Source of the DNA: Takakia lepidozioides
Lineage: Eukaryota > Streptophyta > Takakiopsida > Takakiales > Takakiaceae
Direction: 5' to 3'
Length of the DNA stretch: 64,000 bases
NCBI GenBank assembly: GCA_030704615.1
Contig: CM060732.1
Coordinates: forward strand, 61,981,053-62,045,052
Shown here piece after piece: positions 57,240 to 64,000 of this stretch. Under the pieces are notes generated by a model that was not told the origin of the DNA, ran no database searches, and saw only the letters and a list, made by a program, of their open reading frames with translations. A program made the translations under genes and the position numbers. Numbering within the stretch: position 1 is the stretch's first letter; each line of letters starts with the position of its first letter.

Positions 57240-57345
57240 GTATTGTAGGTAGTTTACTGGATAGTCCCACCCAGGTGAGTCTCGGTTCAAATCCTTGTTG
57301 GGTGCGGTATGATCTTCTTCCCTTGGCTGGTGTGGTGGTGGGGTG
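57240..57345 (+). mobile_element. SINE fragment (A and B boxes)
   Basis: TAGTTTACTGGATAG (A box, slightly degenerate) and TCTCGGTTCAAATCC (B box) are followed by TTGTTGGGTGCGGTATGATCTTC, as in the copy at 45613. The 3' body and tail are missing. Confidence 0.55.
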
Positions 57346-58350
57346 AAAGGGAAGAAGAGGCGCAAAGCAAACAAGAGTTCAAATCCCTGTAAACCATCTC
57401 TCTCCGCGTTCAGGGCTGGAGCTCTTGTGAAGCCTCATTTTGTGCTTGAGAGATATCCTCATTTCTTCTCTGAGCTGTCACAGTTGTCAAGGGGACATAG
57501 ACATGAACAACGGGCTTGGCCTACCGTTGTTGAATACCTCCCGAGAAGCCCTTCCTGAGCTGCTGCGCAACAATGAGAAGCCAGCAAGAGCGTTGAATAT
57601 TCTGGAGATGTAAACTCGAAGATGCTGCCAATCCGGTCCGAAATACCACATAGGAATCATCTGTCAATCCCTGACAAGTTGATGGCGTTGCGTTAGTCCA
57701 CTCCATGGGTCGATGAACTGCAGGCTAGCTCGTCTCATTTAGGTCTTTGTCCTACAGCTTGCGCTAACAAGACAGTGCTGGAGAGTGAAAGAATAGTTCT
57801 TCTCCCTACGAATTTAAAAATCCAGGGCCGCTAGTTTCGCCTAAAATTAAAGACAGCCAGAGATCATGTGTTCCGTTATGAGGATCTCATGAGATGTCTT
57901 GCGGCATATGTACCTCGCCTGGGCTCTACAAGTTATACAATCTCTTGAAGTTGCATCCAGCTAATTTCCTTCTTTGCGCAGTTCAGATTTTTGGTGGCCA
58001 CATAAATTCTTATTTTCTGTATCCCTTGTCTCCTAACTTTCTCTTTGAGCTTCCCGTGGATGTTGCAAAGTACAATCTTTCTTTTTCTGCACATGTTCTG
58101 ATCTGCAAAGGTTTCGTCTGGATCGTACCTCCATCTTTCTCTCCCTCTGCATCTGATCAGTCGACTAAAACTCCTCAGGTGTGCACCAGTGCCAATTGAT
58201 CTCTTTCAAATCAATGCTTAATCGGTATAACTAACTAGTGCTTTTTGGATCTGTGCAGGACAGATTTAATAATGTGAGGAATCTCTGATCAGAAAGTGTA
58301 CACAGGAAGAAATAAAGCACTTGGACTATGAACTAATCATATAATCATGC
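57346..58350. other. Spacer upstream of the GH3 remnant
   Basis: Contains short frames (57343-57558, 57894-58199) that I cannot assign. The missing first exon of the GH3 gene, if retained, should be in or before this stretch, but I could not identify it. Confidence 0.3.
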
Positions 58351-58352
58351 AG

Positions 58353-61300
58353 ACGGGTAGCTTATTGGCTGGCTCAGTTTCTAGTACCACCACCCGCTCC
58401 AAATTATGAGAAACTCATCTTCGAGTTCAACTCGATGACTCAACATGCCTGGGAGGTGCAAGAAAGTGTGCTTAAAACCATTCTGCGGCGCAATGCCCAC
58501 ACAGAGTACTTGGGACGGTTCAAGCAAGGGCCAGACAGACTCAATGTCTACTGACTGGTTCAAAGAGTGCGTGCCCCTCCTAACGCATGCGGACATAGAG
58601 CAGGATATCCAGCGAGTTGCTGATGGTGATATGTCGCCCATTCTTTGTGCTGATCCTATCATCAGGTTCGGATCAAGTTGCCCAAAACATTATCCTACAA
58701 TTGCACGTACTAAATTATCAAATTTCACTGCCAGCAGCTAAGTTACATGTCGGATTATTTGGTTGGCGGCTGGCTGCAGCTCAGGAACTTCTGGTGGCAA
58801 GCCAAAGCTGATTCCATCGACCAGCACGACCGCTCAACTTGCAATTGACTCTACCTGGTTCAGTGCTGCGTTCAGAAACCAGTACATTCTACTAAAACCT
58901 CCATGTTTGAATACAGACTTCCCCAGTACGACGAAAGAGAACCTTGACTATCGAGTTTAAAATTTTCTGAAGATTCATCTGCACTAGACTCGCGTTGCCT
59001 CCGCGCAGACTTTAATAGCTGTTGCATGCGCTTTCTTGCCCATCTCTGGGTCCCCCCTACCACTACCTGCACCCCACCCGACCTATCCGCTCACTCTGCA
59101 CCAGCTGCTCTCACACTTTGTGTTACCTGGACCCTGCACCCATAGATTGTACTCATGAGACGTTGTTTGCCGTAGCCTTGTGGCCATTGACCCCGCGCCC
59201 AGTTTGAGCGGGAACAAAAGGGACAGAACCTACCTCTGTCGGGGGCTGACGTTGGTAGTAAGACTTACCTCCATATATAGAATTCTCTAGAAATCCCTTC
59301 ACACAAGCATCAATCTGCTGTGTGTGATTTGCCCAAAAACTAGGCCTCAGGAGGGCCTGGGCTTTTGGCTCAGCCTCGAGACTTTCAAAGTTGGTAAACA
59401 GGGGTACAGGCACAATTCCCTTAATAGATTTGAAGAGAGCGTCTCTTTGGCGAGAGAACCCCGGACAGTGTATCAGAAAATGAATACTGTCTTCAGATTG
59501 CCCACACAACGGGCAATTGCACTCTCCCTTTCCTCTCTGCTTCTGTTTGCTGTTCAAAGGTAGACTTCCTGCCCTGAGTTTAAATTTCAGTCTAGTGCCG
59601 AGAGTGGGTAGACCCTAGAGGTCATCCAAGATGTCCTCCCCCACGTCACAGACTGGAAACAAGTTCTTCTGCCTAACTTCATTTTCATCAGACAATCTCA
59701 TGGCAACAGACATGGCTGAGGACCCTACAGCCTCTAAGTCAGATTTATCCAGCAGGGTCAAGACTTGCGGATCCAGGTCCAGGTCCTTGAGGATCTCTTC
59801 TACTCTCTTCTGCCAGGACTTAGCCTGTTTGACAGGGCGGTCCTGTTTCCAAGATATAGAGTCGATTAACTTAGGATATCTGGTGTTGGGCATATGTTGC
59901 AGCTGACCCCACCATCTGACCTTGAATTCATCTCGTCGGGAGCTTAAGGACGGAATGCCAAACTCACCCCGAACAGCCACATTAGCTGTTTTGGAGCAAA
60001 GTGTAGGAAGGGAGGACGGGGATCTCTTGGCTACCCCACTGCCACTTAAGATCACTTTCTCCCTCTCCTCTGTCGTTGAATGCTACCACTGCACATTTGC
60101 TGACATTAGCCTCTAGCCCCCAAAGATCAAAGTATCTCTTCGCGCAATCAATCAACTCCTGGAGATTGGTTGGAGTCTCCCCTATGCCTGCGAAGTCATC
60201 CGCAAACATAAGGGCTGGTATGGTGGTATCACCCACCCTTAACCCAAATCCCTCACTTTCCACATCCTCGAGGAGTTGATTGATGAGAACATTGAAGAGC
60301 ATAGGGGAGAGAGTACATCCTTGAGCTACACCTTGGTCTATGTCAAAGAAGTTGGACTTCTGTCCGTTAACAGTGACACAGCTTTTGGTGCGAGCATACA
60401 AGTTGTGGACAACTCTCCACATCTTTCCCTTGATCCCACAAGACCAGAGGCGGAACCATAGGCCATCTCTCCACACTGTGTCATAAGCCTTTTTGACATC
60501 CAGGAAAAAGACATAAGTGGGTAAACCCTAGAGAACTTAGATGGGGAATGGTCAGAAATAGAGAGGAGCCAATGGCGGTCTCGCTTATTTAGTAATTACT
60601 TCAGTGGGCTCTACAATACGCGAACATTTTAAGGAGGTTAGGATGTATACGATACATATTTGTTCGTACATGAAATCCGGGAGTGAACAGTAGGGATGAG
60701 TTCTGTGGTGTAAGTTATAAGGATCCATACTAAGTGTATGGAGGGCTATGGGATTAGCGAGTGGGAAGGACTAGATCGACTGTGCCTGCAGCTTTCCGAT
60801 GCGATCCAATGGAAAGAGCTTGGCTTTTGTGCACACTGGAAAGGTATATGAGACCAAAAGTGGTGTGAAGGCGGCTTGCACAACTGCCAACTACTTCTGG
60901 AGCGATGCCTTTCGACATCGGAAGCAGGCCAGACTGCCGCCAGCGAATTTCGTGAGTCCCGATGAAATCATTTTCGGGACTGACTCTGTCCAATCCATGT
61001 ATTGTCATTTGCTTTGTGCGTTGCTACGATCAGACGAAGTGGACTTCCTCACTTCCCTATTCCCGTTCAGTATAATTGAAGGCTTCAAGATGCTTGAACA
61101 AAGATGGGAGGAGATCTGTCAAGACATTCAGAGTGGAACTCTGAGCTCATGGATCACTGAGCCGGCGATGAGAACTGCTGTCGCACTCCTTGACAGGGTA
61201 AGTGAAATAAGGACAACCTTATTGGGTCTTGAATCCAACTAGCATATGAGACCTGTGCGTGAATATTTTCTCTAGTACTCGAGCAAAGATGAAGTTTTGC

Positions 61301-62804
61301 ATGTTTGTAAGGAGAGTGAATAATGTACCATAGTCAAGCATGTCTACAGTCTTAGAATTCAGTCATACGAATCAAAATCTAGTTACAAATTCTTTTGCAA
61401 TTCATATTTGTCTCTTTATAAGCACGGACCCTCTCCCGACTCTATAAGTCAGATCACTGCTGCATATGATGATGTCAATGGTTATCTTTGCAGCCCGATC
61501 CAAAGACAGCTGAGGATCTGCGGAAGAAATGTGCAAACAAGTCATGGGGTGGGATTGTGGAACGCCTTTGGCCAAATGTGCAATACATAGTGTGTTACAA
61601 CAGGTCCTATGGCAGCCTATGTGCCTCACCTAAAACAGTACGCCGGAAATGTGCCCCTTGTTTGTGGAGAGTATGGAGCTTCGGAGTGCGCTTGGTTAGG
61701 AATCAACTTAAACCCCCATGCTCCATCGAAGGACGTGTCGTTTACAATCCTGCCAAATCTTGCATTCTTTGAATTCATTCCACATGGTACGCATAACCAT
61801 AGAGTCGAGGGTCGCAAGTCAACTTCAATTTCTGAATGGAAGCAGCAACCTGCTGTCCAGACTGTGGGGCTCTCAGAGCTACAAGTTGGTCAAGAATACG
61901 AAATAGTCCTAACAAACTCTGCAGGTATGGACATGGATTGCTCAATCTCACCAGTGCTCAGCTGTGCGACACTGCTGAAATCAGTTTGTGTAGGCTTGGT
62001 TTTCGTACTTGCTTATAGTGAGAACTGTCTATGTACTTTGATTGGAAGAGAAATTTTTGGCTCTATCTCTAAAGTCTATCTCTAGAAAAAAGATCAAGTT
62101 TCGTTTATATATGTGATGATGGGGTAGAACAGCTTGTTCGTTGATCACATCGGTACCGTATCATGAACTTCACGAGTTTATTTCGTTCAGGACTTTCTCG
62201 ATATCGACTAGGAGATGTTGTCAAGATCACAGGCTTCTACAACACATCTCCGCAATTTGCCTACGTTTCACGAAAAAATGGACTGCTCTGTCTTTGCAAC
62301 GATAGCACCGATGAGAAAGAGCTTCTCTTTGTTGTTAAAAAGGCTGCTCAATTACTCGAGGAGGCTGCGCCGAGCCTGGAACTTGAGGAATTCACAAGCT
62401 ATGCTGACCACTCCTCAGTTCCTGGGGGACAATATGATCTTTCTAGGATGTTGCAGAGGTGCAGTTCACTGATGGACACCTCCTTTGGATACTACTACAT
62501 GCAAGGCAGAGTTAGTGGGTTGATTGGAAATGTAGAGCTGTGTGTTGTGAAGAGCGGTACATTTCGCAGGATGGCTGACCATGCTATGAGCTTTGGAGCA
62601 TCGGCGCTTCAGTACAAGACTCCTGCAATCATCAACTCTCCCAAACTACTTGGTATTCTTAGAGAGGGCGTTATTCAAACATTGCACAGCTCCGAATATC
62701 CAGAGACTAAATGGTCGTCTTGGACATTCAAGGATCCCTCATGGGTGAGTCCACTCTTCATACCTATAGTGCTGTCATCACCTAATTACAAATACCCCTG
62801 TTAA
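58353..62804 (+). pseudogene. GH3 acyl-acid-amido synthetase gene, frameshifted and LINE-interrupted
   Basis: Exons seen: 58353-58665, 58780-58926, about 60775 or 60792-61197, 61494-61924, 62191-62804. GH3 enzymes adenylate auxin or jasmonate and conjugate them to amino acids. Signatures: PPAPNYEKLIFEFN and TEYLGRF; the ATP-loop SSGTSGGKPKLIPST; VSPDEIIFGTDSVQSMYCHLLC; TTGPMAAYVPHLKQ; YGASECAWLGINLNP; SRYRLGDVVKITGFYN; EFTSYAD; GASALQYKTPAI. Two defects break the frame. At 58533-58540 AGAC is doubled, leading to a stop at 58548. Near 61581-61593 the frame moves between LWPNVQYI and TTGPM. An antisense LINE lies in the second intron seen, the phase across that intron is uncertain, and about 20 residues after TSYADHSSVPG are absent compared with other GH3s. 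Either a pseudogene or a gene with sequence errors. The start exon was not found. Confidence 0.85.
59140..60525 (-). mobile_element. 5'-truncated LINE inside the GH3 gene (copy 2)
   Basis: Minus-strand non-LTR element beginning within the reverse transcriptase (about 60525). Motif A is FFLDVKKAYDTVW, then DQGVAQGCTLSPMLFNVLIN, then the catalytic FADD (in ALMFADDFAG). The C-terminal region follows (RRDEFKVRWWGQLQHMPN, VEEILKDLDLD) and a zinc-knuckle CNCPLCGQSED with IHCPGF (near 59520-59460). Frame changes near 60000 and 59615 inactivate it. Truncation at the 5' end is usual for target-primed LINE insertions. The 3' end lies near 59140. I could not identify the target duplication or a poly(A) tract. 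Confidence 0.85.
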
Positions 62805-63810
62805 AGGATAAGTAGAAAAGGAGGGGAAGGACAGGCAGATGAGAGGGAAAAGTGGGGCTTGATGAGTTGGACAGGTGGGCCTGGGCTGGGGGGACAGGGG
62901 GGACACCTGAAAGAGGGGGGAGACAATGTTCAATTTATGAAAGGTAAAAAATAGGCATACCATTGGAACAGCCAATGGTGGGCTCAGATTAGAGTTTTTT
63001 TGGGGGGTGCAATTACTAGACACGTGTCAAATAGTGGGGGCGTTTATGGAGGGTAAGACACCTGGGGAATCTTCTGGAAGACTCCACCACCGCCTACTAC
63101 TTATACAATATATTATATATATATATAAGTAAGTCGTTTCATGATTTTAACACCTGTATATATATATTTTCTCAAAATTATAAAAGACCCTAATGTAAAT
63201 ATATAAAATTACGTTACAAAATAAATTAATCCTTTTTGTATACAGTATATGATTTATATTTTTGAATTATTAAAAATACCGTTATATATGTATATTGTGA
63301 TTAGAATAGGGCAGGGATGGAGATGGGACGAGGGCAAAATCTATAGCGGAAGAAAAAAGATAAGTTAGTAGGAGACGAGATTGATGGCGAGGGTCATGAG
63401 AGATTTTTATTTTGCAAAAGATTTTTCAATCAAAGCCACAACGTGGAGCTTGTTAATCAGAATCCTTATTATTATACTTCCCATTCAAGGTGGACCAAGA
63501 GTGGCAGTCATTGACCTAACAAATTTTTAAAAATAATCCTCGAAAATAGAGAAACAAAGTCTCACAATGCATTTTTCATGTGAATGAATGTGGAATATCT
63601 CCGCAGAAATAGGTGTATAACTGCGGTATTTGGCCCTTCATCTTCCACGGTTGCATCCTGGGCTGGGCTAGCAAGCTCACGCATGCAGGCTCACACACTC
63701 AGGGCAGGCTCACCCTCTAGCATTCCAAGTGAGTTTATGGTGTATTTTGGTATGTACAGTCTTGCTTTCATCTTGCTCAGAATAGCCTACTATTGAAACA
63801 ACCATGTTCT
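62805..63810. other. AT-rich spacer with TA microsatellite
   Basis: After the GH3 remnant, G-rich sequence (62830-62930) passes into AT-rich DNA with TATATA runs (63105-63130, 63155-63166). No gene is recognised. It may include the boundary of the Ty3/gypsy element that begins to the right, but no LTR end was identified. Confidence 0.35.
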
Positions 63811-64000
63811 AGGTACCACATGCTGGAGCTGATGCAGTTTCAAATAAGAGCTGAGGTACTCACGGACCAAGGGAGAGAGTTATTGGGGGAGTTTCAGGCT
63901 TTGTGTGATAAAGCCTTGATAGACCACCGCACCACTTCTCGGGATCATCCTGAGGCCGATGGCTTGGCAGAGAGAGTTGTTCAGACGGTGAAGAGGGGTT
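63811..64000 (+). mobile_element. Ty3/gypsy retrotransposon integrase fragment (continues past window)
   Basis: An open frame to the window edge reads VLTDQGRELLGEFQALCDKA, then HRTTSRDHPEADGLAERVVQ and TVKRG. TDQG carries the second catalytic aspartate and ADGLAER the glutamate of the D,D-35-E integrase core. The HPxADGxAER signature is typical of Ty3/gypsy elements. The frame is open for at least 60 codons. The left side is abrupt, so the element is either 5'-truncated or interrupted here. Confidence 0.85.

Larger units (their letters stand above)
55150..57345. repeat. Duplicated block: SINE - segment A - segment B (two rounds)
   Basis: Segment A (55312-55615, containing ATTCAAACATTGGGTCA and ACACCTGAATTGTTATCATTC) recurs at 56610-56892. 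Segment B (about 56085-56290, containing CAGTGGAGGTTTAATTGCT and TTCAAACTTTGCACAC) recurs at 56936-57150. SINE copies precede or follow each round at 55150, 56335 and 57240. By eye, identity is about 90% between copies of A and of B. The order shows a tandem duplication followed by local insertions and deletions. Confidence 0.8.

Overview
The window is nuclear DNA of a land plant or close streptophyte. Genes are split by GT-AG introns of about 120-930 bases (longer in places). They encode plant protein families: serine decarboxylase, peroxisomal SDRB/DECR, OSCA/CSC1, oleosin, B3 and GH3. The intergenic DNA is rich in LINE, SINE and Ty3/gypsy remnants. Moderate GC, roughly one gene per 8 kb and the types of retroelement suggest a non-seed plant (bryophyte, lycophyte or fern). 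That placement is an inference and I cannot name the species.

Layout: 1-2.6 kb is degenerate AGACC-rich DNA and a foldback. 2.94-6.81 kb (+) holds a complete six-exon serine decarboxylase. 8.6-9.8 kb (+) is a LINE remnant. 10.2-13.9 kb (-) holds a complete five-exon 2,4-dienoyl-CoA reductase-type SDR ending in the peroxisomal signal SKL. 14-25 kb is repeat-rich and gene-poor: a near-identical retroposon pair, a hairpin cluster, a decayed trypsin-like protease, a CCGGTT-rich patch, and a tandem array of about 650-bp units, one of which carries a small insertion with its target duplication. 25.1-25.7 kb is a frameshifted gene of unknown family. 27.1-35.6 kb (-) holds an eleven-exon OSCA/CSC1-like channel whose C-terminus is extended by about 500 residues, largely tandem acidic repeats. 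37.7-41.4 kb (-) holds a gankyrin-like ankyrin protein. 41.7-44.35 kb (+) holds a PDZ-like protein, and 44.86-45.3 kb (+) an oleosin. 45.3-52 kb is mostly non-coding with LINE and SINE pieces. 52.07-53.7 kb (-) holds a two-domain B3 protein. 53.7-57.4 kb is a patchwork of tandem repeats and tRNA-derived SINEs. 58.35-62.8 kb (+) is a GH3 acyl-acid-amido synthetase gene with two frameshifts, split by an antisense LINE. The right edge enters a Ty3/gypsy integrase.

The genes do not form a pathway or cluster; this is ordinary plant gene order. The most unusual items are the repeat tail on the OSCA-like channel, the broken GH3 gene, the small structured insertion with a 12-base target duplication, and several foldback hairpins. 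Exon boundaries were set by hand from splice consensus, reading phase and recalled family sequence, not by alignment.
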